Part shown: piece after piece, positions 50,001-61,112 of the stretch
Numbering within the stretch: the stretch's first letter is position 1
Layout: each line of letters starts with the position of its first letter
From: Episyrphus balteatus
Taxonomy: Eukaryota > Arthropoda > Insecta > Diptera > Syrphidae
NCBI RefSeq assembly: GCF_945859705.1
Contig: NC_079135.1
Coordinates: 120,223,551-120,287,550, forward strand
DNA length: 64,000 nt
Direction of reading: 5' to 3'
The notes under the pieces: generated by a model
Told to the model about the DNA's origin: nothing
Seen by the model: the letters and a program-made list of their open reading frames with translations, nothing else
Database searches by the model: none
Position numbers and translations under genes: made by a program

Positions 50001-50546
50001 TATCTTTCGACATTTATCGATCCACATTTATCTATCCACATTTATCTATCCACATTTAGCTATCCACATTTATCTATCCACATTTATCTATCGACATTTG
50101 TCTATCCACATTTATCTATCCACATATATCTATCCACATTTATCTATCGACATTTATCTGTCGACATTTATCTATCCACATTTATCTATCCACATTTATC
50201 TATCCACATTTCGCTATCCACATTTATCTATCCACATTTGTCTATCGACATTTATCGATCCACATTTATCTATCCACATTTATCTATCCACATTTAGCTA
50301 TCCACATTTATCTATCCACATTTATCTATCGACATTTGTCTATCCACATTTATCTATCCACATATATCTATCCACATTTATCTATCGACATTTATCTGTC
50401 GACATTTATCTATCCACATTTATCTATCCACATTTATCTATCCACATTTCGCTATCCACATTTATCTATCCACATTTATCTATCCACATTTGTCAATCGA
50501 CATTTATCTATCGACATTTATCTATCGACATTTATCTATCGACATT
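47073..50546. repeat. 14-bp minisatellite, right block (~248 units)
   Basis: Tandem TATCTATCSACATT units, mainly CCAC and CGAC types, with rarer diagnostic variants: TAGCTATCC, CATATATC, TTATCTGTCG, TTATCGATCC and TTTCGCTATCC. A third copy of the CGAAATTT...CCATATTAATC segment of the other blocks occurs at about 47815-48010. The block ends at 50546, where R4 begins. The longest forward frame (48186-50297) begins at TTG, contains no ATG-initiated gene and only repeats the 14-residue cycle. Confidence 0.97.
48030..50480. repeat. Higher-order repeat region in the satellite (11- and 17-unit periods)
   Basis: CATATATC variants start at about 48044, 48282, 48436, 48590, 48710, 49046, 49200, 49396, 49550, 49970, 50124 and 50362. 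The spacing is 154 bp (11 units) five times and 238 bp (17 units) twice. TAGCTATCC variants lie at 48131, 48523, 48643, 48979, 49133, 49483, 49721, 50057 and 50295, with 154-, 238-, 336- and 392-bp spacings. All are multiples of 14 except one 120-bp step caused by a small deletion near 48620. Confidence 0.88.
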
Positions 50547-51010
50547 TTTAATTTGTATAAACAACCAGCTCTAACATTCTACCAAATTTCAAGATTCTAC
50601 GATAAAACCAGAAGCACTCTATAATATTTTATGAAAATTCAGCGGAAATGGGCAGATGCCACGCCCCCTGAATTGAAAATCTCAAGTTTTCGATTTTTTC
50701 CTTTGTATACACCACAAGTCCTATCACCGTGTAAAATTTCAAGTTTCTACGATATCGGGAAGTTCTCCATAATTTTGATGATCTGTCAGTGAGTCAGTGA
50801 ATCAGTGAGTCAGTGAGTCAGTTACGGTTTTTGCGATTTTTAAAGCCCTATATCTCAGAAACTACTCATCGTAGGAGGCTGAAATTTCTAGCATCTTTGG
50901 TGTGGAAGTTAGAGGGGGGTCGAAAATGGCCTGAGTTGTTTCCTGTAAATAAGGGTGTAGTGCCAAAGTTGCTAGAGAACTCTGCTGGGCACTACCGTGC
51001 CCCTTGATCA
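50547..51010 (+). repeat. Dispersed repeat R4
   Basis: Collinear with 27385-27880 inside hAT-B. It includes 'ctaccaaatttcaagattct', 'cacgccccctgaattg', 'tttgcgatttttaaagcc', 'tatatctcagaaactactc' and 'gcctgagttgtttcct'. It ends at a small hairpin (GGGCAC...GTGCCCC, 50988-51004). The left end coincides with the end of the satellite. No function recognised. Confidence 0.75.
50786..50822. repeat. GTCAGTGA microsatellite within R4
   Basis: About four to five 8-bp units GTCAGTGA (with AATCAGTGA variants). The other R4 copy has only 'gttagtatgttagtgagt' here. Confidence 0.85.
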
Positions 51011-52150
51011 AATCTCCTCGAACAAAAAACAAAAAAACTGAAAATATTACTGACCTAATTTATTATATCCAGTTTCAGATACATCAAAAGGTCATGTTAT
51101 CAATTCTAACAGAAATCAGATATAACTCAAAAATAATTCTTAATTTGACTAATGAAACAACAACTACAGCTGCAACTATTGAACGTTAACAATATTTATC
51201 AACTTTTACAGATAACGTCCTCAACCCTTACTTTCTCTATCTCTCTTTAAATATTTTCCTTTTTCTAACATCAATCCTTAATTATGACATAAAATATACA
51301 AAAATACCCCATATTACTTTGTTCTCATTGAATTTGGTCTACGTCTATATCTCTTAGAATCCCCAAACTCCTTTGTCCTTTGTCTTCTTTCTCCCATTAA
51401 TATCAGCATAAAAAAAAATCATCATAAAAAAAAAGAAATCTATTAATTTCTTCAGTCTACGACAAGCCTTCTCTTCCCATATATCCAATACACAAACTAA
51501 TTCTTCATAAAAATCTTTAACCCACTCATACTTTCTCTTTTAATACAAGTTAACTAAACCAAGTTAAAGGCAAAAAAGATTTAATAACTTAGCTTCGTTC
51601 TAGGTTGCCTTTCTAGAGAGAGTGCTCAAACTCACAATAAGGATCCTTTAACCACAATAATAAAAACGTAATAACTCCAAATAAATAATAAAACCAACAA
51701 CTCAAGTCACACCACACCGCCACCGCTAAGATGTGGGAGGGAGAGGGACAAAATGGTACAACCAAAAGGATGAAGAACGTCTCCTTCGTTTTTTTTTTGC
51801 TTTTCGACAAAAAAAAAAAAGAGTGTGTGTACACATGTACACTCGACTGAAGTTATACTTCTCATTCAGTATACATATATAAATGAATTTCATTTGATTT
51901 TTTTAATTTCTATTATTAAATTAATTAATCCACACTTCGTTTTTTACATTTTTATCAAGTGAACAATAAATTAATTCTTTCATCCTCCTTGCGTCCATGT
52001 AGTTTTCAATTTAATCTGTGAACTTTACTCATGTTGTGCGGTTCAGAACGTACTATATATGGTTAACGAAAGTAAATGATTGCGCATAAAATGTGCGATA
52101 TGGTAATTTTATGAGAATTGTGTGTGCTTCAGCACTAGTAGTAGCAATAT
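51011..52150. other. Non-coding, nothing recognised
   Basis: No supported gene. Pyrimidine-rich tracts occur at 51200-51560. Confidence 0.5.
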
Positions 52151-52158
52151 GGAACTTG

Positions 52159-54083
52159 CAGGGTTGCTACAAAGCTCAAAAGTCAGCTGAGCTCAGCTCG
52201 CAGCTCAGCTCAAATTTTGAGCTAGCTCACTTTTGAGATATGTACCATAGCTCAGCTCATTTGAGCTGAGCTGAAAGTGAGCTGAGCTGATGGTTGAGCT
52301 GAGCTGTTGGGTGAGCTAAGGTAAAGTGAGCTGAGCTGAGCTGTGATGGGTGAGAGGATACATTGATTTTTATTTGGAAAGTATAATGAAATATGAAGAT
52401 ATTTTAAACTTTTATATAACACCATAGCTTAAGATGTTTGGTTCTAGTTATTAATGGAATTATTTTAACACATAGATATTTTTATAAATAAGACAGATAA
52501 TTTTTCGTGATCTTTTCTCTTGGTGTTTTTGATAGTAAATATATTTCTATTTTTTTTAGTAAAATATTTCTTTTTTTATCATAAAAAAAAATTAAGGTAC
52601 AATCCGGTTTTTCGATTTTTTTCAAAATTCCGAGAAAATCGCGTTTGAAAGTTGGGGTAAATTTTTTTTTCGAAAAATCCCTGAATCTTTAAACGCTCCT
52701 GGAAGCTTAACCACTTTAGAGCAATTTTTGGGAGTGATGCCAAATGATAGCTTGTGTCATGGGCCTACGCTTTGCACATTATCAGATTTTTAAAAAATCG
52801 CCTTCCATGTTAAACCACCACATCATGCCTTTTTTTTTCAGAATCGCGCCTATTTTTTTTACTTTTAAGTTCTCCCGGTTTGAGAACGCGTGGACCTACA
52901 GGAATGGGAGTTGTACCCAAATGTAGGTTAGAGTCCCCGCTATCTTTTGGCATCAAAAATTTTATTTTCATTTTCTTCAAAATTCCGCGATATAGGCGTT
53001 GGAACGCTTTGATCTAGAGACAGGGGAGTGGTGCCATATGAAAGCTTATATTCTCAGCTAGCCGATAGTGGTATAATCCGGTTTTTCGATTTTTTTCAAA
53101 ATTCCGAGAAAATCGCGTTTGAAAGTTGGGGTAAAATTTTTTTTCGAAAAATCCCCGAATCTTTGAATGCTCCTGGAAGCTAAACCGCTTGAGAGCAATT
53201 TTTGGGAGTGATACCCAATGATAGCTTGTGTCATGGGCCTACGCTTTGCACATTCTCAGATTTTTAAAAAATCATCTTCCATGTTAAACCGCCACATCAT
53301 ACCTATTTTTTCAGAATCGGACTTAACTTTTTTTTTACCTTTAAGTTCACCCGGTTTGAGAACGCGGGGACCTACAGGAATGGGAGTTGTACCCAAATGT
53401 AGGTTAGAGTCCCCGCTATCTTTTGGCATCAAAAATTTTATTTTCATTTTCTTCAAAATTCCGCGATATAGGCGTTGGAACGCTTTGATCTAGAGACAGG
53501 GGAGTGGTGCCATATGAAAGCTTATATTCTCAGCTAGCCGATAGTGGTATAATCCGGTTTTTCGATTTTTTTCAAAATTCCGAGAAAATCGCGTTTGAAA
53601 GTTGGGGTAAAATTTTTTTTCGAAAAATCCCCGAATCTTTGAATGCTCCTGGAAGCTAAACCGCTTGAGAGCAATTTTTGGGAGTGATACCCAATGATAG
53701 CTTGTGTCATGGGCCTACGCTTTGCACATTCTCAGATTTTTAAAAAATCATCTTCCATGTTAAACCGCCACATCATACCTATTTTTTCAGAATCGGACTT
53801 AACTTTTTTTTTACCTTTAAGTTCACCCGGTTTGAGAACGCGTGCACCTACAGGGATGGGAGTTGTACCCAAATGTAGGTTAGAGTCCTCGCTACCTTTT
53901 GGCATCAAAAAAATTTTTTTTTAATTTTTTTCAAAATTCCGAGATATAGGCGTTGGAAGTTGGGGCGCTCACTTTCAGCTCAGCTCACTTTCAGCTCAGC
54001 TCAAATGAGCTAAGCTATGGTACCTAGCTCAAATTTGAGCTGAGCTGTGAGCTGAGCTGAAATGTGAGCTTTTTGCAACCGTG
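52159..54083. mobile_element. hAT-like non-autonomous element (hAT-D) with AGCTGAGCTC words
   Basis: The inverted ends are CAGGGTTGCTACAAAGCTCA and CACGGTTGCAAAAAGCTCA. The flanking 8-mers GGAACTTG (52151-52158) and GCAACTTG (54084-54091) match at 7 of 8 positions, consistent with an aged hAT TSD. About 180 bp at the left and 110 bp at the right consist of AGCTGAGCTC/TTGAGCTGAGCTG words. The core is three tandem R5 modules. No transposase frame; frames at 52744-53924 are repeats of one R5 segment. Confidence 0.8.
52601..53965 (-). repeat. R5 module, three tandem copies (~475-bp period) in hAT-D
   Basis: AATCCGGTTTTTCGAT marks occur at 52601, 53075 and 53551 (periods 474 and 476). Copies 2 and 3 look nearly identical over most of their length, while copy 1 is more diverged. 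The orientation is opposite to the R5 modules in hAT-C. Non-coding. Confidence 0.92.
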
Positions 54084-54242
54084 GCAACTTGCCACATGGA
54101 AATTACCACATGCAACTTGCCACACGCAACTTGCCACATGCAACTTGCCACACGCAACTTGCCACATACAACTTGCCACATGCAACTTGCCACATACGAC
54201 TTGCCACATGCAACTTGCCACATGAAACATGTAACTTGCAAC
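54084..54242. repeat. ACTTGCCACATGCA minisatellite beside hAT-D
   Basis: About ten 14-bp units of CAACTTGCCACATG with ACACG, ATACA and ATACG variants. It starts at the right target duplication of hAT-D, so the element probably inserted at the edge of the minisatellite. Confidence 0.92.
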
Positions 54243-56356
54243 GTGTTGTGTGTTTTATGTTTGCCGTACTGCGGCGTACTGCATTTTTAAATACTAAAGT
54301 ACTGCCTACTCTAAAGGTGAAACGACAGCCCTGCTACCCAGGGTGATCGCGTCATAATCCCTTTGACATTCTTGTCAAAAAGTAAATTTTCATACCCACC
54401 CTCCCATAAGAAGTATAACTTCAAAAAAGAGTGAGAACAAAGTCCTTGAACTTTCTTAAGTTTACTACAGCAGGGTCGTAGATGAAAAAAATGTATTACA
54501 AGGAAAAAGGGAAAGGTACTTTGTGTCTTGCTTGTCGCCAAACCTTTTAAAGCTAAGTAAGAAAAACTAATGAACGCATCAGTTTTTCTTAGAACCTAAC
54601 GAGTTTACTTAAGCAAAGCCTTTAAAAAAGAAAATAAGCAAAAGGCCAATAAACATATGAAACTCACTCCTCCTCAAAGAACAGCCTTGACTCTTTCACC
54701 CAGGTGTGAGTACCCAGTATCAACTTTCAAAGAAAGAAAAAGCATAAATTTGGACTTAGTTTCAACGAGTTTTTGACGGCTGTTTGCTTTCACTTTACGT
54801 CTACGTCTACACACGTTTTGAAAATCAAGATGATGGCTGGTGGCTCCCCCTAACGTCGAATAAAGTAATACAATTTAATTGAATTGCATGCGCCAAGTCA
54901 CGAAAAAGAGTTGTATTTTCAGTTTCATTTCAGAAATCACTGATCCGAAAAATAAATATAAATGTGTCGTGTATATGCAAGGAAGGCAAGAAAACCCGAA
55001 AAAAAACCATACAACTCCTAAGAAATATTTCAGAATTCAATAAAATTAACGACTGCCTTTAACGCCTTTTGAAAAAAAACTCAAAGAAAACAAAGAAAAT
55101 AACGAAAGTATCCGACATCTACAGAAGAACGGAGAAAAAAATTCCACAAGAGGAATGTGGTTGAAAGTTTTTTTTATTTCCATTCAATGAACACCCGGAC
55201 CAAGTGGTAAAAGTCGAACTATGCATATAGTTTGCCTGAGCTCTTGAGGCCCTATAGAAGGCAGAAGAGAGGCTGAGAGAGAGAAAGCCGGTTAACCGGG
55301 TGGCTAACTCGATAGCTTTAAATATAAGTTGACTCGACTGGGCATCTGGCGTTCTTCGATCGTTTCGTCGGATGAAGTTAATCAAAAAATGAAAATAAGG
55401 GTAATAATCCCTGTAATAGCACAAAAGGACGAAAAGCAGTCGTCGATGAAATGAACGAGGCTGCCAGAAAGTTTGATAGGCTTTCCGCTCGTATGGATCT
55501 TCTAACATAAAGAAATAATATAGCCTATATAATATAAAAGGAAAGTGAATTACTACTATTTTATTGAAACTGATGGGGGTTTCTGAGGGGATTTTTGTGA
55601 ATTTTTTGTTGAAAAAACTCTCAGGAATAGAGAGGAACTATATTTTCGAAGGACTTCTTCAAGTAGATTATAAAGTGGGTCTCTTTTAAAGCGTGAAGAA
55701 TTATATGCATTTTTGGTATAATGTAATATGAGAATGTGTATGTTGGGTATGTGTATGTGCTTGTGGTTTGAAGGTATGAAAAATTTGAATACGTAAAGTG
55801 TAGATGGAAAGTTTTGAAGGTAAAATGTATTTGAAAGTTTTTCTTATTTTTTTTTCTTTCGAGAGAACTAAATGGATTGAGAAATATGAGGACTTTTTGA
55901 ACTTCTTTTGAAGAAGTTTTCCTTAAGTGATTTCTGATGCTTTAAGTTACGGTGGTTATAGTAGAATTGCTTTTATAGAACTTTCGTTTAAATAAACGAA
56001 AGAAAACATTATTTTTCTATTTTAGAATATTAAAATGTGTTGAAGTTAAAAATAAATAGCTATTAGTTATTGGAAAACAAAATTGAATAACTACCTCAAA
56101 ATAAAATTAATTGTTTTTTTTTTACATTTTAAATTGTAAAAGAATTAAATTAAAATTTAAAAGATTTAATACATATATGTTAAAGAGTTAATAATCCTCT
56201 TAAAAATATAAATCTTAGACGTGGTGAATAAAATAAAGATTTTTGAAATTCTTATACGTTTTGGTCCAAATTGATCTGCTATAAATTGACACTAGACTAT
56301 TGTTTAGTATTCTGAGTGTACAAACGTTCTGGGTCTTCACATAGACTTGCATCAAT
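54243..56356. other. Non-coding, higher-complexity; one unassigned ORF
   Basis: No supported exon. 55119-55508 (minus strand) is open for 129 codons in a GC-richer patch (CGATCGTTTCGTCGG, GCCGGTTAACCGG). The predicted peptide has no motif I recognise and is rich in aromatic and basic residues. It may be part of an unrecognised transcript or simply chance. Confidence 0.35.
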
Positions 56357-56745
56357 ACTTCGCTGGCTGAGAATTATAAGGGTATATTTCATACAAAATA
56401 CAAAAAATGAGTTTTATACACCAAAATTTTCGTAATTTCAACGGCTTTCACATAAAATTTGAAGAAAAAATAGAAAAAAAATTAATGCCGACGGTACTGG
56501 TTAAAAAGACATACAACTTTCATGATTTTACATAAATGTATTAATATAATAAGGTTCTATGTTATTCAAATTGCAACATAGAACGCTTTTACTGATTTTT
56601 TTCAAACAAACAAAAAAATACATTGACTTAAGTTACATAGAACTTTTTTGTGCAAATTTTTCAAAATGAAATCTTATGGAAATGATCTTTTTTTAACTAA
56701 AGTAAACATAAAAGATCTTTTGATGCTTTTGCTGGTATTGAACAA

Positions 56746-56867
56746 CAGGGGTGGAATCGGCTAACTTGATAGTCAATAGTTGACAGTCAAAAACGAAGAT
56801 TTCGCTCCATAATTCGTCGTTTTTGACTTTCAACTATCGACTATCAAGTTAGCGGATTTCACTCCAG
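56746..56867. mobile_element. 122-bp MITE-like inverted repeat
   Basis: CAGGGGTGGAATCGGC then TAACTTGATAGTC at the left is matched in inverse by CTGGAGTGAAATCCGC then TAACTTGATAGTC at the right. The arms also share AGTCAAAAACGA. No 8-bp TSD is readable. The ends resemble hAT-type CAGGGGTGG termini. Confidence 0.7.
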
Positions 56868-57001
56868 GGCTTTTGCTAAACAGCAAAGAATTTATTTGTA
56901 TCTCATTCTGTACTCTTTAAACCAAAATCAATCAATTTTGGCATACATTTTGCTGTTTTGTGCAAAACTTGAATAAAATAAAATTAAATCAAACTCTATA
57001 G

Positions 57002-57702
57002 CATAGGGCAAGTATTGGTTTCGTGTAGAAAAAAAAATTCGAGGTTTTAATCAATACCAACATTACGATGATGGAGAAGATCAAAAAAGTGGTTTTCGTC
57101 ATGCCGTCCGTCTGTCTGTGCGTATGTGCGTATGTGCGTCCATCTGTACATCGAGCTAGGGCCTAAACGGATGGACGGATTTGCTTGAAACTTGGTACAC
57201 ACGATTTTTACGTAATTCCCTAGACCCAATTTTTTTTTATTTTTCTAATATCTCCTTTTAAACGCATATCTCCCATATACAGTTTTCGAGGTATTGCAAA
57301 TTTCTCGAAAACGGCTCTAACGATTTTGATTAAATTTGGTGTAGGTAATACTCCCATTGATTCTTACAAAACTGCGTTTTTAGTTTTTCTCAAAAAATGC
57401 GGCGAACGGAAATATGACGTTGCCGTTTTTCAAAAATTAACATATTTTTTAAGTCCATATATTTCATCAAAACATGAGTTAATTTTATGCAAAATTTACA
57501 GACATAATTTTGAAGTGTCAAAAATAAAAAAAAAAATTAAAAAAGTTTTTGAAAATTTTTTTTTTTTAAGTTTTTGAAAAAAAAATTTTAATTTTTTTAA
57601 CTTGCAATTTTTTTTGATTTTTTTTTTCTCGACGCTTAACAAAATCTTAAATTTCCAATAGCTTTGAATACAAGAGCAAGTACGTGCGACCCCAGTCGTG
57701 CA
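57002..57702 (-). repeat. Dispersed repeat R2, copy c (inverted)
   Basis: On the minus strand it runs from the conserved 31-nt end (57702 to 57672) to 'ttctccatcatcgtaatgtt' and 'cacgaaaccaatacttgccc'. The 'ccgtccgtctgtctg' tract equals the variable cagacagaca region of the other copies. Confidence 0.85.
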
Positions 57703-58047
57703 TTTTATTTTTCATATAAAATCAATTTATTACATGTAAGCTCTTTATAACTATAAGGTTCTATGTTGAACATACATAGAACCTTTTTCAAATTTTTTTT
57801 ACAAACTTTTTCATAAAAAGGTTCTATGTCATTTTTTAAGAAATGCTCATAGAATCCTTTTTTGTTGTGAAATTAATGTTTTTTTCATGGTTTTATGATT
57901 TTTTTAGGATCCTTTATGAGACTGCATCAATACTTTACTGCTTTATAACTATTTTATCCAAAAACCAGCCTTAAAAAACTTTGAGATCGATTTCCTCAAA
58001 ACTAAGGTGAGTTGACATACAACCCTATAATTCTCAGCCAGCGACTT

Positions 58048-60212
58048 GTTAGCAAAATTCTTTGCTGCCTTGTACAAAGGGGTTAAGTCAAAAAAATCGT
58101 TTTTCGGATTTTTATTGGACTTCAGTCAGTTTTTTTTTCTGTCGTTTGATCCTATCGCCATAGCTCTAGTGTATCTCCTTCCGTTAGAAATGATTCGGTA
58201 CAAAGGGTTTAAGTCAAAAAAATTTAAAATTGTGTTGTTTGTAAGTTAGTGTGCGTAAGTTGACTTAACTCCTTTGGTTTTTGTTCTTGTCTAGTAGTGC
58301 ATCGCCCCTAGGTGTGGTGTTTTAAGTTTGTTGTTCGCTTTGTGTGGCGTTGTTTCACTTTATTATGTGTTGTGTAGCGTTGCGTAGCGTTGTGTAAGTC
58401 AGTCCATATCAACATGATCAGTATAAGTAATTGAGACAAAAAATGTGAGGTACTACAGCAAAACGACAGATTTTGAACTAAAATGTATCACGAACATTCT
58501 CACAATGAAAAGTCACAATCATTTGTCATTCTTTAATATCTCACTCCTTTATACATTAAAAACTATCTTGAAATAAGTTTTGCAAAAATAAAATAAACTT
58601 AATTCTTTCCTAACCCCTCTTTTCACACAAATACTTCTAACTTCACATGTGACAATTCTGTCCAAAAGGATACCTGCTCTGTGTGTTAAAGTTTGTTTGA
58701 ATTATTCTCAAAGGACTTCCGAACCATTTTCATTTGAAATAAATCCGTTTTTAATTTGATTGCAAGGAAAAGACTCACAATAATAACTTTTCCATTTCAG
58801 TTCTTGAAAATAATAAACTCGCACAGGGAGAGAAAGTCGTCAGGTACGAGAGAGTCCTGTGGCTTATTTGTTCACGTAGCCATAAACAATCATCAAACAA
58901 AGTTTCTTAAGGTAGAGGTATAGTCGCATGTAATATAGCAACCAACGTCCTTTAGTCCTTTTCAGTTGAAAGTTTACTTGTTGAATTTTTATTCTCTTTC
59001 TCTCTCGAGTCGTCGTCTTTCTGTTTCTTGTGATTCTCTGTTTGTGGAAAAATAAAATAAAATCTTATAACTTCAACTGCAAAATTGCAATAAATATTCT
59101 TTCTCCCTCAACAGCATTGATTCATTACACAAGAAAAAGAACGATCCCATCACAGGACTTTCATGATGTTATTACTTCTAATTTGACTTGAAGTAAAAGA
59201 GATAAGAGAACACCTAAAAAAAAAAAAAAAAAAAAAATATATTTTATCTCTTTTTTTTTTTGCGTGTCCTGTTCATCGTCCTTCTAGTTGTGGTGTTCTT
59301 GGCCATTTGTTTATTTGCAAAATATGAATGAAAAAAAAAAAAAAATATGAACGAGAAAACTTTCAAAAGTTATTAAAAGAACGGCAAAACGTGTTTGGCA
59401 AGGACCTGTTGTAAAGAGGCAGAGAATGGAGAAAAAAAGAATCGAGAAAAAAAAACCATCAAAAGAAAGGGACAACTTTTACGAAAGAGAACAATTTTCT
59501 CTGTTTGTATAATTTTTCTGCAATTTTTTTCCAAACAAACTTCGTTTCGCTTCAAGCTGTTTTTGCTTTTTTTTTCATTTTTTTTTACAAAAAAAGCAAT
59601 ACAAAATGCATTTCATTTAGTGTTTTGACCTTTTTTTTGTTTTGAGTCAGTTGTAAACCATTGCCACTCATCGGTCTTTTGACTCTATAACATTAACCAC
59701 CCACTGTGTGAGCCATGGTACTGTATGATGTTGGCAAAGGGATACTATATTTTTTTTTTTTGTAATTTTTGTTTTGGGGTAGGATTGGGGATTGCAAGAA
59801 GGTTTGGTTGTATTTTTATATTTTTTTGGCTGGCATAGCCTCGCCACCCAATTCACGAATATCATCTAGTAATATTTACAAAATATAACAAGCCGTTATA
59901 TGCTTTTAGAAATATTAAAAAAAAAAAAAATAAAAATCATATATTCGCTTGGTGTGGCTTTTAAATTATTAAGTAATAAGTCTTGGGAATATAAACAACA
60001 TTTGCAGCAAATGCGGACCATTGGGTGTCATAATCGTTTAAGGAAGTCTGTTTTTAATAACACGAAGTAACGGTTTTTTGGGTATATTTTTTTTTTTAAC
60101 AGAGCTGAAGACTTTTTATAAAAACCAAGGATCTCTTAGACAGAACAACAATATTTATTAACTTAACAATTTTAAACATGTTCACCAAGTTTCTAGACAG
60201 AACAAATATTAT
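58048..60212. other. Non-coding, nothing recognised
   Basis: A direct repeat 'acaaaggg(g/t)ttaagtcaaaaaaat' lies at about 58074 and 58199. A GT-rich stretch with GTTGTGTAGCGTTGCGTAGC lies near 58370-58395. Poly-A/T tracts lie near 59217-59260. No gene supported. Confidence 0.5.
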
Positions 60213-60216
60213 GTAT

Positions 60217-60416
60217 ACTGAGGGAAAAAACAACTTAAAATAAAAGCAACAAAAACCACGTTGAAAAATAGGGTGATAAAATCAAACAAAAGCTAAATTC
60301 ATACAAAAATTAAAATTTATTTTACATTGCTTCAATTTTAACTTTAAGATGTTTCATGTTAATTTTTTCAACATTAAATCAACGTTGCATTTTACGTTGC
60401 GTTTTTTCCCCTCAGT
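60217..60416. mobile_element. 200-bp MITE, ACTGAGGG ends
   Basis: ACTGAGGGAAAAAAC at 60217 is matched in inverse by ACTGAGGGGAAAAAAC ending at 60416. A 4-bp direct repeat GTAT flanks both ends. The interior contains AACGTTG/CAACGT-type words in both orientations. No ORF. Confidence 0.7.
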
Positions 60417-60609
60417 GTATACAAAATTTCATTAAAATCGTTAGAGCCGTTTTCGAGAAATTTTGCAATTACTGGAAATTTTTTGTATGGGAGGTACACG
60501 TTCTAGAGAACCAACCTTCGGAACTCCATAAAAATCATCTGTAACGAATTTGAAAAAAAAATCCGTCCACGCGCTTAGACGGCAGAAATGTGGAAAGATA
60601 GATGGAGTG

Positions 60610-61053
60610 GGGATCGGGTCATAATTCTGCTTGTCAAAATTCTGTACGACAAAATTCTGTGGGGTCAAAATACTGTAATACCATAATTCTGTACGTCATT
60701 ATACTGTAAATACAAAATTCTGTACGTCAAAATACTGTATAAACAAAATACTGACATGCAAAATTCTGTTTTGTAAAATTCTGTACGGCAAAATACTGTA
60801 TATCAAAATTCTGTAAAAATGCTGTAAAAAAATATCGTTATTTTTTTACAGAATTTTGATTTACAGAATTTTGATGTACAGAATTTTGAAATACAGTATT
60901 TTGACTAACCAGAATTTTGCTATACAGAATTTTGACTTTCAGAATTTTGTTCCTACAGCATTTTGCACATACAGAATTTTGACATACAGTATTTTGGCAT
61001 ACAGTATTTTGAATACAGAATTTAGCAACATACAGAATTTCGACCCCAACCCG
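60610..61053. mobile_element. hAT-like element E1 with AAAATTCTGTA word array
   Basis: An exact 8-bp TSD ATGGAGTG (60602-60609 and 61054-61061) flanks it. The ends are GGGATCGGGTCATAATTCTG and, inverted, CGGGTTGGGGTCGAAATTCT. The left half is an array of AAAATTCTGTA words and the right half the inverted TACAGAATTTT words, meeting at a hairpin near 60839. Non-coding. Its sibling is 61113-62424. Confidence 0.87.
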
Positions 61054-61112
61054 ATGGAGTGCATGACAAATCACATTTTTTTGAAGTTCTTCATCATCGT
61101 GATGTTGGCCTT

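Larger units (their letters stand above)
56361..58043. mobile_element. TIR element with AAGGTTCTATGT words and nested repeats
   Basis: The left end CGCTGGCTGAGAATTATAA is matched by TTATAGGGTT-type inverted sequence ending TTCTCAGCCAGCG at 58043. A 4-bp direct repeat ACTT flanks both ends (56357-56360, 58044-58047). The word AAGGTTCTATGT or its complement occurs near 56550, 56577, 56634, 57757, 57775, 57827 and 57850, forming small hairpins. A 122-bp MITE (56746-56867) and an inverted R2 copy (57002-57702) lie inside. Superfamily uncertain (a 4-bp TSD). Confidence 0.7.

Noticed and set aside
48186..50297. 703-codon open frame, and similar 270-297-codon frames in the satellite
   Set aside because: The frame starts at TTG, and the 14-bp unit contains neither ATG nor a forward stop. 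All three forward frames cycle through the same 14-residue string, so openness is automatic and not evidence of a protein.
40778..50546. CRISPR-like repeat array
   Set aside because: Units are 14 bp and contiguous, without unique spacers, and the surrounding DNA is eukaryotic in character.
53218..53924. Repeated ~76-91-codon frames starting MIACVMGLRFAH
   Set aside because: They recur only because the ~475-bp R5 unit is tandemly repeated. The upstream copy carries disruptions, and no protein family is recognised.
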